Shown here one piece after another: positions 23,569 through 31,528 of a stretch of 35,607 nucleotides of DNA. Source of the stretch: Muribaculaceae bacterium. Its GTDB lineage: Bacteria > Bacteroidota > Bacteroidia > Bacteroidales > Muribaculaceae. The stretch covers positions 1-35,607 of the forward strand of contig JAGBIJ010000048.1 of assembly GCA_017935045.1 (NCBI GenBank), given 5' to 3'. The position numbers were made by a program, and so were the translations under genes. Positions within the stretch are counted from its first letter, which is position 1, and every line of letters starts with the position of its first letter. Under the pieces are notes generated by a model that saw only the letters and a list, made by a program, of their open reading frames with translations, had not been told where the DNA came from and made no database searches.

Positions 23569-25251
23569 ATGGGACGACTGATAATAAATATACGGGAATA
23601 CCGGAGATACTGGCCGACAGTAGTCTGTGTGCTGATGTTTACGGCGGCTTTCGGGGCGTGGATGCTCGCAGCCCCGCCGATGGTGGATGACTGGATTTAC
23701 GTACATGGCCGCGGCACTGATTTTCAGGCTTTCTGGGGATGCCGGGAGGGCTACAACGAGAGTCTGGGCGACGCGCTCGCCAGCTGCGCCCACCACTATG
23801 TACATTCCAACGGCCGTCTGGCCGACAAACTGCTGATACTCTTTTCCATGCTTCCGCAATGGGCGGGACGCGGCCTGTGCGTAATCGCGCTTGCCGTGAT
23901 GGTATTCTCGCTTTTGCGGCTGGCTTCGCCGCCGGGATACGCGCTGCGCTCTCCCTTGCGTGCGGCTCTCACTATAGTCTGTCTGCTGGCGCTTCCGCCA
24001 TGGCATCAGATGTTCGCAGCTATAGCCGTGCAGTTCAACTATATACTGACGGCCGCTATGGTTCTGCCGCTATGTATAGCGTTTCTGCAATCGCGCCGGA
24101 TACCGGAAGCCGCAACGGCTGTGTGGGGCATAGCCGCCGGCATGATGCACGAAGGGCTGTCGCTGCCCGTAATCGGCGCCATGGTGTGGGTATTCCTTTG
24201 CAAAGGAGGCCTTACCCGACAGCGGAAGAGCATTTTCTTATGGTTCCTTGTCGGCTCCGCAGTCATGCTGGTGGCTCCCGGCACTCTGGAACGCAGCAGC
24301 CACGCGGGCTGGAGCATATTCGACACTTACTTTCTGCGCAACATGCTTGTCTCGATTCCGGCTCTGGCGGTAGCCTTTGCCGCAGGGTGCCTGGCTATCT
24401 GCAGGGGCTGGCGCAGCAAAGTGTGGCGTAGCGTCTCGCCGACGGGCAGCACGGCTTTCTGCCTTGCGACAACCGCCGGATGCCTGCTTGTCGCCGCCAT
24501 AGTAGGCATGCTCTACCGCACTCTCTGGTTCGGCTCCATAATGCTGATTCCGCCCATAGTGCGCGCTGTGGCACAGGCTGTGCCGGCTTCCCGTCAGGGG
24601 CATAACGCCATAGCGCTCGGCGTAAGCGGCCTGTGTTCGCTGCTGTGCGTAGCCATGGCCGCGGAACAAAGCCGATATGCGGCCCAGCAGGACAGCATAG
24701 TGGAGAAGGTAAAAGCCTCGGGCTCGGCTATCATATATGCCGATGTGACCGACTTCAGCCAGACCTCGCCGCTGATGATGCGCATAGTCCAGTCGCCGAT
24801 GCCTGAAGACAACTTCAATCTGAGAGCCATCGGGACATCGCTGCTTTCATCCTTCACACCGGTGATACCGCTGCCTGAATCATTCCGCGGCCAGCACTTC
24901 AGCCAATGGCCGCGCCCGGCGACCGACACACCTCTGCCGCTCTACGGCCGCTGGCCGATATATTATTGCCCGGTGTCGCCCGGCAAGAGCCGCACTCCGG
25001 AAATAAGCCTGACTTTCGACATAGAGTCCGCCCCGCTCTCGCCATACAATATCGTAGCGAAAATGCGTGGCACGCAGCGGCTGACGCTGCCGATAATGTT
25101 CGACATCCTTGGCGTACCAGCCAGCGAAGTGCCCGACACTCTGCTGCCCTTGTTCACACCGGAAGGAGGCGTCTGCCCCGACACCCTCATCTTCCTCTAT
25201 CCCTACAGGCTGCTCCGCCCCATCCTGTATGCTCCGGTGTTGGAGTCGTGA
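23569..25251 (+). CDS. Multi-pass membrane protein, DUF6056/GT-C-like
   Basis: The protein has 560 residues from the ATG at 23569; the ATG at 23536 would make the mRNA almost leaderless. About ten hydrophobic segments occupy the first 400 residues, beginning with WPTVVCVLMFTAAFGAWMLA. The acidic pair in PPMVDDWIYVHG after the first membrane segment recalls the first outer loop of GT-C glycosyltransferases and of DUF6056 proteins. A second conserved-looking site is MMHEGLSLPVIGAM. The last 170 residues are soluble and probably extracytoplasmic. Transfer of a sugar or lipid-linked group to a surface glycan is possible but not shown. It stands alone under its own promoter. Confidence 0.65.
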   Translation: MGRLIINIREYRRYWPTVVCVLMFTAAFGAWMLAAPPMVDDWIYVHGRGTDFQAFWGCREGYNESLGDALASCAHHYVHSNGRLADKLLILFSMLPQWAGRGLCVIALAVMVFSLLRLASPPGYALRSPLRAALTIVCLLALPPWHQMFAAIAVQFNYILTAAMVLPLCIAFLQSRRIPEAATAVWGIAAGMMHEGLSLPVIGAMVWVFLCKGGLTRQRKSIFLWFLVGSAVMLVAPGTLERSSHAGWSIFDTYFLRNMLVSIPALAVAFAAGCLAICRGWRSKVWRSVSPTGSTAFCLATTAGCLLVAAIVGMLYRTLWFGSIMLIPPIVRAVAQAVPASRQGHNAIALGVSGLCSLLCVAMAAEQSRYAAQQDSIVEKVKASGSAIIYADVTDFSQTSPLMMRIVQSPMPEDNFNLRAIGTSLLSSFTPVIPLPESFRGQHFSQWPRPATDTPLPLYGRWPIYYCPVSPGKSRTPEISLTFDIESAPLSPYNIVAKMRGTQRLTLPIMFDILGVPASEVPDTLLPLFTPEGGVCPDTLIFLYPYRLLRPILYAPVLES

Positions 25252-25260
25252 AAAGGGATT

Positions 25261-25290
25261 TTGCCGCCTGCGATTTTTTTTATACCTTTA
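25261..25290 (+). promoter_or_regulatory. Promoter of the aminopeptidase P gene
   Basis: TTG at 25261-25263 and TACCTTTA at 25283-25290 (7 of 8 positions that matter in TAnnTTTG, last base A) are 19 bp apart. The predicted start near 25295 gives a leader of about 26 nt. Confidence 0.7.
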
Positions 25291-25320
25291 CGGTCTGAAA
25301 TCTCTTTAAATCTTACCATA

Positions 25321-27117
25321 ATGGAAAAAGTACAGGCTAAGTATCTCGCTGCCCTGCGCGACGAGATGGCAAAAAACGGAATCCACACCGTGATAATCTC
25401 CGGCACTGACCCGCATCAGAGTGAAAATCCGCCGGCTCACTGGCGCGACCGCGAGTGGCTGACCGGATTCTGGAGTACCAACGGCACCAACGGCACAGCG
25501 GTGGTTACCCCCGACAAGGCTCTCTGCTGGACTGACTCGCGCTATTTTCTGCAGGCCGAGGAGCAGTTGCAGGGCACAGGATTCTCTATGATGGAGGAAG
25601 ACGGCCCCAACGCCGTGGACCTGGTGGACTGGGTAACGGAAAACACGCCCGGCGGCAGCGTAGTGGCCATCGACGGCACCACTTTCTCTATAGCGCAGGC
25701 GCAGCGTATGGAGCAAAATTTCTCAGACAACAATATCGTCTTCAAGACTGATTTCTGCCCCTTCGACACTATTCATCCGGAGCGTCCCGCCACTCCTGAC
25801 AACAAGCTGTTTGTCCATGACGAAAAGATAGTAGGCGAGACTGTGGACTCCAAGGTGGAGCGCGTACTCGCCGAAGTCAAGGGGGAGCTGGCCAACGCCG
25901 TGCTGCTCTCGAGTCTGGACGACATAGCCTGGGGCACCAACCTGCGTACCGCCGGCGACATAGCGTTCTCCCCTATCTTCGTCAGCTATCTGTATCTGAG
26001 CGATGAAATGCGTGTACTTTTCGTAGACCCCGCGAAGCTTACCGATGAAGTGCGCGAGCATCTGGAGCATTACTCCATTGCCACCAAGATGTACAATGAG
26101 GTGTTTGACTTCGTGAAGAGGCTTCCGAAAGCCGTGCGTCTGCTGATAGACCCGGAAAAGACCTCGCGTACGCTCTACGACTCGCTGGGCTGCACACCCG
26201 TCTTCGGAGGCGCCGGCGTGGCTCGCCTCAAGAGCATAAAGAACGAGTCCATGCTCTCCAGCCTGGATCGCGCCATGGAGAAGGACGGCGTAGCGCTGAC
26301 GCGCTTCTTCATGATGGTGGAGAAGGAGTTGCCCGCGGGCAAGCTGACCGAAGTGACGCTGGCCCGCCGTCTGCGCGAGATACGTCTCTCCGACCCCGAC
26401 TGCGTAGACGAGAGCTTCGCCTCTATCATAGGCTTCAACGGCCACGGCGCCATAGTACACTACGAACCTACACCCGAGACCGACGTCACTATAGAGGGCA
26501 ACGGTCTGCTCCTGGTAGACAGCGGCGGACAGTATAAGCTCGGCACCACCGACATCACGCGTACAGTGGCTGTAGGCACGCCGACAGCGGCCATGAAGCA
26601 TGACTTCACGCTTGTCATGAAGGGTCACATCGCGCTGGCCCGCGCCGTCTTCCCCGAAGACACCACGGGCCATCAGCTCGACGTGCTGGCCCGCCAGTAT
26701 CTGTGGCAGGAAGGCAAAGCCTACTATCACGGCACAGGCCACGGCGTAGGATTCTTCATCAACTGCCACGAGGGACCCCAGAACATACGTCTGAACGCCA
26801 ATCCCACGCCTCTGCAGCCCGGAATGATTACCTCCAACGAGCCGGGCCTGTATCTGGCCGACCGCTACGGCATACGCTGCGAGAACCTGATAGAGACAGT
26901 GCCAGCCATGACCACCGAGTTCGGCAGTTTCCTGAAGTTCCGCACCGCCACGCTGTTCCCGTTTGACCTGACGCTGTTCGACACATCGATTATGAGCGAC
27001 GACGAAATCGAGTGGGTCAACGACTATCACGCGATGGTACGCGCGCGCCTGCTGCCGCTGCTTGACGCCGAGGAGGCCGACTGGATGACACGCAAGACCC
27101 ACCCTCTCACACGATAA
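25321..27117 (+). CDS. Xaa-Pro aminopeptidase (aminopeptidase P, M24 family)
   Basis: The protein has 598 residues from MEKVQAKYLAALRDEM; the open frame upstream runs through the promoter. Two creatinase-like N-terminal domains (WLTGFWSTNGTNGTAVV and following; about 1-300) precede an M24 pita-bread metallopeptidase domain. All five metal ligands are visible: Asp in LLVDSGGQYKLG, Asp in TTDITRTV, His in GTGHGVG, Glu in SNEPGLY and Glu in CENLIE. It removes N-terminal residues preceding proline. With no signal peptide it should be cytoplasmic. The length of about 600 residues matches the three-domain APP1-type enzymes. The gamma-carbonic anhydrase gene follows after 4 bp. Confidence 0.92.
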   Translation: MEKVQAKYLAALRDEMAKNGIHTVIISGTDPHQSENPPAHWRDREWLTGFWSTNGTNGTAVVTPDKALCWTDSRYFLQAEEQLQGTGFSMMEEDGPNAVDLVDWVTENTPGGSVVAIDGTTFSIAQAQRMEQNFSDNNIVFKTDFCPFDTIHPERPATPDNKLFVHDEKIVGETVDSKVERVLAEVKGELANAVLLSSLDDIAWGTNLRTAGDIAFSPIFVSYLYLSDEMRVLFVDPAKLTDEVREHLEHYSIATKMYNEVFDFVKRLPKAVRLLIDPEKTSRTLYDSLGCTPVFGGAGVARLKSIKNESMLSSLDRAMEKDGVALTRFFMMVEKELPAGKLTEVTLARRLREIRLSDPDCVDESFASIIGFNGHGAIVHYEPTPETDVTIEGNGLLLVDSGGQYKLGTTDITRTVAVGTPTAAMKHDFTLVMKGHIALARAVFPEDTTGHQLDVLARQYLWQEGKAYYHGTGHGVGFFINCHEGPQNIRLNANPTPLQPGMITSNEPGLYLADRYGIRCENLIETVPAMTTEFGSFLKFRTATLFPFDLTLFDTSIMSDDEIEWVNDYHAMVRARLLPLLDAEEADWMTRKTHPLTR

Positions 27118-27121
27118 GACC

Positions 27122-27649
27122 ATGGCAATAATAGAATCCATACGCGGTTTCGTGCCGCAGATAGGCAAAGACTGCTTTCTGGCCACAAACGCCGTAGTGG
27201 TCGGCGACGTAGTGATGGGCGACGAGTGCAGCGTCTGGTATTCGACAGTGCTTCGCGGCGATGTCAACTCCATACGTATCGGCAACCGTGTCAACATACA
27301 GGACGGCTCTGTACTCCACACGCTGTATCAGAAATCCACCATCGAGATAGGCGATGATGTCTCCATCGGCCACAACGTAGTAATCCACGGCGCCAAAATC
27401 CACGATCTGGCGCTGATAGGCATGGGCTCTATAGTGATGGACGATGCTGAAGTAGGCGAAGGCGCCCTGGTGGCTGCCGGCTCAGTAGTACTCAGCCGCA
27501 CCAAAATCGGGGCTCACGAAATGTGGGCCGGGGCTCCGGCGAAGTTCATCAAGATGGTAGAACCGGAGAAAGCCCGCGAGATGAACCAGAAAATCGCCCG
27601 AAATTATCTGATGTATTCCAAGTGGTACGACCGGCCCGAAGAGAAATAA
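27122..27649 (+). CDS. Gamma-carbonic anhydrase family protein
   Basis: The 175-residue protein is a left-handed beta-helix of hexapeptide repeats followed by a C-terminal helix. The three zinc-ligand histidines of the Cam family are present: His66 in SVLHTL, and His84 and His89 in IGHNVVIHG. Arg45 and Asp47 in LRGDVN also match. Many family members are annotated as carbonic anhydrases or YrdA/PaaY-like proteins without measured activity, so catalysis is not certain. It is probably co-transcribed with the aminopeptidase. Confidence 0.87.
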   Translation: MAIIESIRGFVPQIGKDCFLATNAVVVGDVVMGDECSVWYSTVLRGDVNSIRIGNRVNIQDGSVLHTLYQKSTIEIGDDVSIGHNVVIHGAKIHDLALIGMGSIVMDDAEVGEGALVAAGSVVLSRTKIGAHEMWAGAPAKFIKMVEPEKAREMNQKIARNYLMYSKWYDRPEEK

Positions 27650-27681
27650 CGGATAAAAAAGCAAAAAAAGGCTCTAAAATT

Positions 27682-27711
27682 TTGTTATGTGAAGAATCTT
27701 ATATAATTTTG
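27682..27711 (+). promoter_or_regulatory. Promoter of rpsU
   Basis: TTG at 27682-27684 and TAATTTTG at 27704-27711 are separated by 19 bp. The predicted start near 27716 leaves an 80-nt leader with a hairpin. Confidence 0.87.
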
Positions 27712-27722
27712 CAGCGCAAAAG

Positions 27723-27749
27723 GTGTGCGAGCGCCCGATGGCGGCACGC
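27723..27749 (+). promoter_or_regulatory. Hairpin in the rpsU leader
   Basis: GTGTGC (27723-27728) pairs with GCACGC (27744-27749), 6 bp including one G-U. A 3-nt bulge (GAG) and an inner 4-bp stem CGCC/GGCG (27732-27735 and 27740-27743) close a CGAT loop. It begins about 7 nt after the predicted transcription start. From there to the ATG the leader is A-rich and unstructured, without a Shine-Dalgarno sequence. A control element for bS21 synthesis is possible. Confidence 0.55.
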
Positions 27750-27796
27750 CCGCGACCGCAATATACTGAATAACAAATAAAATTCAACTATAACAA

Positions 27797-27988
27797 ATGA
27801 TTATTGTACCTGTAAAAGAAGGCGAGAACATCGAGAAAGCCTTGAAGAAATTCAAACGCAAATTTGAGCGCACCGGCATCGTGAAAGAGCTTCGCGGTCG
27901 TCAGGCATTTGAAAAACCCTCTGTGACCAACCGCAAGAAGATGATTAAGGCGGTGTACGTACAGAAGCTGCGCCAGGGCGAAGAGTAA
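27797..27988 (+). CDS. rpsU: 30S ribosomal protein bS21
   Basis: The 63-residue basic protein is bS21: MIIVPVKEGENIEKALKKFK and RTGIVKELRGRQAFEKPS are conserved across bacteria. It binds near the 3' end of 16S rRNA on the 30S platform. In Bacteroidetes it is reported to help sequester the anti-Shine-Dalgarno sequence. The gene is monocistronic here, with its own promoter, a hairpin leader, and a strong hairpin 34 bp after its stop. Confidence 0.95.
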   Translation: MIIVPVKEGENIEKALKKFKRKFERTGIVKELRGRQAFEKPSVTNRKKMIKAVYVQKLRQGEE

Positions 27989-28021
27989 TCAGGTCATCAC
28001 GACCCCTCGCACAAGATAAAG

Positions 28022-28056
28022 CAGACCGGGTTGCCGCAGAGCGGCAGCCCGGTCTG
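28022..28056 (+). terminator. Strong hairpin terminator after rpsU
   Basis: A 9-bp stem CAGACCGGG/CCCGGTCTG continues through a T-G wobble into TGCCGC/GCGGCA, closing an AGA loop: about 16 bp in all. There is no T-run after it, so it may act as an mRNA 3' end or an inefficient terminator. Confidence 0.75.
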
Positions 28057-28155
28057 TAGCGTCATATCACGATACACACAGACACCTGGAGAGACCGGTT
28101 AAAAAAGGCCGTTGACATACTCTTGGACTTTGTCCGTCCCTCAATTTTGATTTGT

Positions 28156-28186
28156 TTGTATATGTTCTGATATTTCATTAATTTTG
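28156..28186 (+). promoter_or_regulatory. Orphan promoter of a candidate ncRNA
   Basis: TTG at 28156-28158 and TAATTTTG at 28179-28186 are 20 bp apart, a full match to the Bacteroidetes promoter. The predicted start is near 28191. No protein gene begins within 500 bp downstream. Confidence 0.8.
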
Positions 28187-28190
28187 CAGT

Positions 28191-28513
28191 TGCAAATCTA
28201 CGCCGATGACGGCAATTACGCCGCCGGCAGGGTGGGTTTGAAGACATATTTTGAAAGCGTTTACTTGACACTCCTTCTTGGCAAACCTTGAAATCTGGCA
28301 GTTTCAAAAAACATCGTCAAGAATGAAGTAACAGTAGATGTCTTCGGGTATGATTGTCATGTCCAATGACAGGATGCGCCTTGGCGTATACCGTATTGGC
28401 GTACCATATATCATACGGCGTAGGCTCTGCGTTACTCGTTCTACGATGTGACGGCTATGCCAGATGCCTTAGGTTTGCAGGACGGGTAACAAGTACGGAT
28501 CCTGCGCTTTTTT
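28191..28513 (+). ncRNA. Candidate structured non-coding RNA, about 320 nt
   Basis: The stretch lies between the orphan promoter and an intrinsic terminator and has no credible coding frame. The 5' end TGCAAATCT (28191-28199) pairs with AGGTTTGCA (28471-28479), 9 bp with one G-U, closing the molecule. Inside are GCCG/CGGC (28202-28213), GAAGACAT/ATGTCTTC (28240-28247 and 28338-28345), TTGAAA/TTTCAA (28288-28307), TGTCAT/ATGACA (28355-28371) and CCGTAT/ATACGG (28391-28418). ACATCGT (28311-28317) can pair with ACGATGT (28443-28449), which would form a pseudoknot with the GAAGACAT helix. It lacks the tRNA-like end of tmRNA and the conserved core of RNase P RNA. I do not recognise the family. Helices were found by eye, without energy calculation. 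Confidence 0.55.
28477..28513 (+). terminator. Intrinsic terminator of the candidate ncRNA
   Basis: GCAGGA (28477-28482) pairs with TCCTGC (28500-28505), followed by GCTTTTTTATTT. Its 5' arm shares three bases with the closing helix of the candidate RNA, so the two structures compete. The remaining 28514-28671 shows nothing further. Confidence 0.7.
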
Positions 28514-28671
28514 ATTTCCCCGTTTTTACAAGAGGCTTATCACCCTGTCAGAATCCGAAAGGTACTTAAAAAATGTTAAAACAGCGGTATCGTCAAGCTG
28601 TCAATCAGAGCATTGCGGAGACCAATGGGGGTTTTAGCGCCAGACGCGCTGGAAAATAAAAAGATTTTTTG

Positions 28672-28679
28672 TATCTTTG
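28672..28679 (+). promoter_or_regulatory. -7 box upstream of xerC
   Basis: TATCTTTG fits TAnnTTTG and lies 36 bp before the xerC ATG. No clear TTG is present 19-21 bp upstream. Confidence 0.55.
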
Positions 28680-28714
28680 GGGTGCGGTACGTACTCACGT
28701 GCCTGTGAGACGCC

Positions 28715-29605
28715 ATGATAGACAGCTTTCTGACATATCTGCGCAATGAGGTCACTTACTCGCCGCATACGGTCTACGCCTACGGCTGCGACCTGCGCCA
28801 GTTTGCCGTATGGCTTACAGGCGGCGCGCCCGAACGCTTTGACGCGGCCAGCGTGACAGTCCAGGACATAAGGGCGTGGCTCGGCCAGTTGGCGCGCAAA
28901 GGGCTGACGCCCCGTTCGCTGCGACGCAAGCTGCTGACCCTGCGTTCCTTCTGGCACTGGATGCGCAAGACCGGATATGCTGCGCACAATCCCGCCGCAG
29001 ACGTAGAATTACCGAAATTAGGGCGTCCGCTGCCCCACTTCGTCAGGGAAACGGAGCTGGAAAGCATAACGGCAGAATCGGAATTTGAGACCGCCGACTG
29101 GGAGGAATACCGCGACGTGCTGATTATCGACATGCTGTATTCCACCGGAATACGCCGCTCCGAGCTTCTAAGCCTTAATGACGCTGACATACAGCTGGAC
29201 GCAGGCGAAATAAAGGTAATCGGCAAAGGCAACAAGGAACGCCTTATCCCGATACCGACGCAGTTATGCCGGCGCATAGCCAGATACCGGGAATTACGAT
29301 ATGCGGCCCACGGCGCGGGGGCACCGAAATTTTTATTGTCGCACAAAGGCCGTCCACTGAACAATGATGCCCTCTCGCGCATTGTAAAAGTAAAGCTCGC
29401 TTCCAGCACAGCCGAACGCAAGACACCTCACGTATTGCGCCACAGTTGCGCCACGGCACTGCTCCGCGACGGTGCCGAGATCAACAGCGTAAAGGAGCTG
29501 TTAGGCCACAATTCCCTGGCCACCACACAAATATATACACACCTCTCCTTCAGTGAGTTGAAAAAGAATTATAAATCCGCTCATCCCAGAGCAAAGAAAA
29601 ATTAA
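28715..29605 (+). CDS. xerC: Tyrosine recombinase XerC/XerD family
   Basis: The 296-residue enzyme has an N-terminal SAM-like core-binding domain (about 1-95) and a C-terminal catalytic domain. The catalytic set is complete: Arg147 in TGIRRSE, Lys171 in GKGNKER, His239 and Arg242 in HVLRHS, His265 in LGHNS and the nucleophile Tyr274 in QIYTH. This is the chromosomal dimer-resolution type acting at dif, with normal length. The position before hpf, rather than in a mobile element, supports a housekeeping role. Assignment to XerC rather than XerD is tentative. hpf starts 7 bp downstream. Confidence 0.88.
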   Translation: MIDSFLTYLRNEVTYSPHTVYAYGCDLRQFAVWLTGGAPERFDAASVTVQDIRAWLGQLARKGLTPRSLRRKLLTLRSFWHWMRKTGYAAHNPAADVELPKLGRPLPHFVRETELESITAESEFETADWEEYRDVLIIDMLYSTGIRRSELLSLNDADIQLDAGEIKVIGKGNKERLIPIPTQLCRRIARYRELRYAAHGAGAPKFLLSHKGRPLNNDALSRIVKVKLASSTAERKTPHVLRHSCATALLRDGAEINSVKELLGHNSLATTQIYTHLSFSELKKNYKSAHPRAKKN

Positions 29606-29612
29606 GAGTGCT

Positions 29613-29912
29613 ATGGACGTAACTATCAAAGCCATTCATTTCGACATTACGGAGAAACTTACAGCCTTTGTCAACAAAAAGATAGATAAACTGGGCCGCC
29701 GCAATGAGTGCATCATGGGCGCCGAGGTGTCGCTGCGCCTCATCAAGCCGGAGACAGCCATGAACAAGGAGGCATCCGTCACGCTTGCTGTACCCGGCAA
29801 GCCGGATCTGTTTGCCTCCAAGACCGCCGATACGTTTGAGGAAGCCGTGGACCTCTGTCTGGAAGCTCTCGAAAAACCGCTGGAGAAAGTCAAAGACGCA
29901 TCACGCATCTGA
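29613..29912 (+). CDS. hpf: Short ribosome hibernation promoting factor
   Basis: The 99-residue protein is a short HPF/RaiA-type factor (beta-alpha-beta fold) that binds the 30S decoding region and promotes inactive 100S dimers or 70S stalling in slow growth. Recognisable features are MDVTIKAIHFDITEKLTAFV, the basic helix NKKIDKLGRR and the C-terminal EAVDLCLEALEKPLEKVKD. It lacks the extra dimerisation domain of long HPF. It is co-directional with xerC at 7 bp and is followed by a long hairpin. Confidence 0.92.
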   Translation: MDVTIKAIHFDITEKLTAFVNKKIDKLGRRNECIMGAEVSLRLIKPETAMNKEASVTLAVPGKPDLFASKTADTFEEAVDLCLEALEKPLEKVKDASRI

Positions 29913-29938
29913 TTGGCGATAAACCCCACAATATACAC

Positions 29939-29977
29939 GCCGGCCGCCGTCTGCCGCACAGGCAGACGGCAGCCGGC
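29939..29977 (+). terminator. Long hairpin after hpf
   Basis: GCCGGC and GCCGTCTGCC (29939-29944 and 29946-29955) pair with GGCAGACGGC and GCCGGC (29961-29970 and 29972-29977) around a GCACA loop, with one C-A mismatch: 16 bp plus mismatch. There is no U-tract; it directly abuts the possible upstream ATG of the next gene. It likely ends or protects the xerC-hpf mRNA. Confidence 0.7.
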
Positions 29978-30001
29978 ATGTCTGATAAACAAGCCGAACC
30001 T

Positions 30002-30421
30002 ATGTCAGCACTTGATAAAGTAAGAATCATCGAATTGCCGAAAATATGCGACCCGCGCGGCAATCTTTCGTTCGCCGAGGGAGGGCGGCATCTGCCCTTC
30101 TCCATTAAAAGAGTATTCTATATATACGATGTGCCTGGAGGCGAGTGCCGCGGAGGCCACGCCCACAAGGAGTGCAGCATCGTGCTGATAGCCGTGGCCG
30201 GCTCGTTTGAGGTACGACTGACCGACGGCAAGCGCGAAATGACAGTATTGCTGAACCGCGCCAACCGCGGAGTGCTGATTCCCCCGGGCGTGTGGGATAC
30301 GATGCACGATTTCACTACCGGAAGCGTCGCGCTGGCTCTGGCCTCGCATCCTTACGAGGAGGAGGACTACATACGTGACTACGATGAATTTATCGAATAC
30401 GCCAAAAGCCTGGACCACTGA
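30002..30421 (+). CDS. dTDP-sugar 3,4-ketoisomerase, FdtA/QdtA (WxcM-like) family
   Basis: The 139-residue cupin has the family signature: VRIIELPKICDPRGNLSF, YDVPGGECRGGHAHKECSIV and IPPGVWDTMHDF, ending with EEDYIRDYDEFIEY. These enzymes convert dTDP-4-keto-6-deoxyglucose to a 3-keto isomer, the substrate of a following aminotransferase. His residues in GGHAHKE form the active site. An in-frame ATG at 29978 abuts the upstream hairpin, so the ATG at 30002, which gives the usual N-terminus, is preferred. It overlaps the aminotransferase gene by one base. Confidence 0.88.
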   Translation: MSALDKVRIIELPKICDPRGNLSFAEGGRHLPFSIKRVFYIYDVPGGECRGGHAHKECSIVLIAVAGSFEVRLTDGKREMTVLLNRANRGVLIPPGVWDTMHDFTTGSVALALASHPYEEEDYIRDYDEFIEYAKSLDH

Positions 30422-31521
30422 TGAAATATCCGTTTCTTGACCTGCGCCGTCTGCACGCTCCCCTTATGGAAGCGGAGAAGCAGGCATGCGCCCGCGTCAT
30501 AGAGTCCGGACGCTATCTCCACGGTCCCGAGACGGCCGCTCTGGAAAGCGAAATGAGCCGGATGCATGCCTCACGCGAGTGTGTGGCGGTAAGCAACGGA
30601 CTCGACGCGCTGAGACTGATATTGCGCGGATACATCGCCACAGGACGGCTTTCTCCCGGTGACGAGATAATCGTGAGCGCCAACACATACATAGCCTCTG
30701 TGCTGGCTATTACCGATGCCGGCCTTACGCCGGCGCTTGTCGAACCGGAGGAACAGACCATGAACCTGAGCGCCGAGACTGCGGAACGCGCCGTAAGCGG
30801 CCGCACACGCGCCATAATGGAGGTACATCTGTACGGTACTCCGGCGCGCCACAGCGCTATCCGCGAGGTGGCGGCGCGCCACGGACTGCTGATTATAGAA
30901 GACAACGCGCAGTCAATCGGAGCCTCCGAACACGGTATCCCTACCGGTGCCATGGGCGACGCTGCCGCCTTCAGCTTTTATCCCACCAAGAATATAGGCG
31001 CCGTAGGAGACGCCGGCGCCGTAGTCACGGCTGACCGGGAGCTGGCGGCAGCCATACGGGCGCTGGCCAACTATGGCTCGGACAGACGCTATCATAATAT
31101 ATATCAGGGCTTCAACTGCCGCATGGACGAGATTCAGGCCGCGCTGCTGCGCGTGCGCCTGGGTCATCTGGAAGAGGATCGCGCCCGGCGGCAGGCCGCA
31201 GCCGCGGCATACGCGCAGACGCTGGACAATCCGCTGGTCGTCCCCCCGGCGACAATCGACACCATGACTCAGGTCTGGCATCAGTATGTAGTGCGCTGCA
31301 GCCGGCGCGACGAGCTGCGTGCCTATCTGGCCGGACAGGGGGTCGGCACCGACATACACTACGCCGTGCCGCCGCATCTGCAACCTTGCTACGCCACACT
31401 CCCCCACGGCCCCCTGCCTGTCACGGAGCGCATGGCCGACGAGGCGCTGAGCCTGCCCATAGCCTCTGTCACGGAGCGGCAGGCAAGGGAGATAGCCGGC
31501 ATAATCAACAATTTCAAGTAA
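30421..31521 (+). CDS. DegT/DnrJ/EryC1-family sugar aminotransferase
   Basis: The 366-residue PLP enzyme shows the fold-type I sugar aminotransferase motifs: YPFLDLRRL at the start, EDNAQSIGA (Asp161 contacts the PLP ring nitrogen), and SFYPTKNIGAVGDAGA with the Schiff-base Lys190. The 3'-end motif TDIHYAVPPHLQP is also typical. Next to an FdtA/QdtA-type isomerase, it most likely makes a dTDP-3-amino-3,6-dideoxyhexose (FdtB/QdtB role). The sugar configuration cannot be read from sequence. The stop and start codons overlap as TGATG with the upstream gene. Confidence 0.9.
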   Translation: MKYPFLDLRRLHAPLMEAEKQACARVIESGRYLHGPETAALESEMSRMHASRECVAVSNGLDALRLILRGYIATGRLSPGDEIIVSANTYIASVLAITDAGLTPALVEPEEQTMNLSAETAERAVSGRTRAIMEVHLYGTPARHSAIREVAARHGLLIIEDNAQSIGASEHGIPTGAMGDAAAFSFYPTKNIGAVGDAGAVVTADRELAAAIRALANYGSDRRYHNIYQGFNCRMDEIQAALLRVRLGHLEEDRARRQAAAAAYAQTLDNPLVVPPATIDTMTQVWHQYVVRCSRRDELRAYLAGQGVGTDIHYAVPPHLQPCYATLPHGPLPVTERMADEALSLPIASVTERQAREIAGIINNFK

Positions 31522-31528
31522 TGTACTT

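Noticed and set aside
25723-27321. Minus-strand open frame opposite the aminopeptidase and carbonic anhydrase genes
   Set aside because: High-GC antisense artefact; all catalytic motifs are on the plus strand.
28191-28513. tmRNA or RNase P RNA as identity of the structured RNA
   Set aside because: There is no tRNA-like TΨC arm or CCA end, no tag-peptide frame of the Bacteroides type, and no RNase P core consensus.
28062-28569. Short open frames on both strands across the rpsU-xerC gap
   Set aside because: They cross the promoter, helices and terminator of the candidate RNA and their peptides look random.
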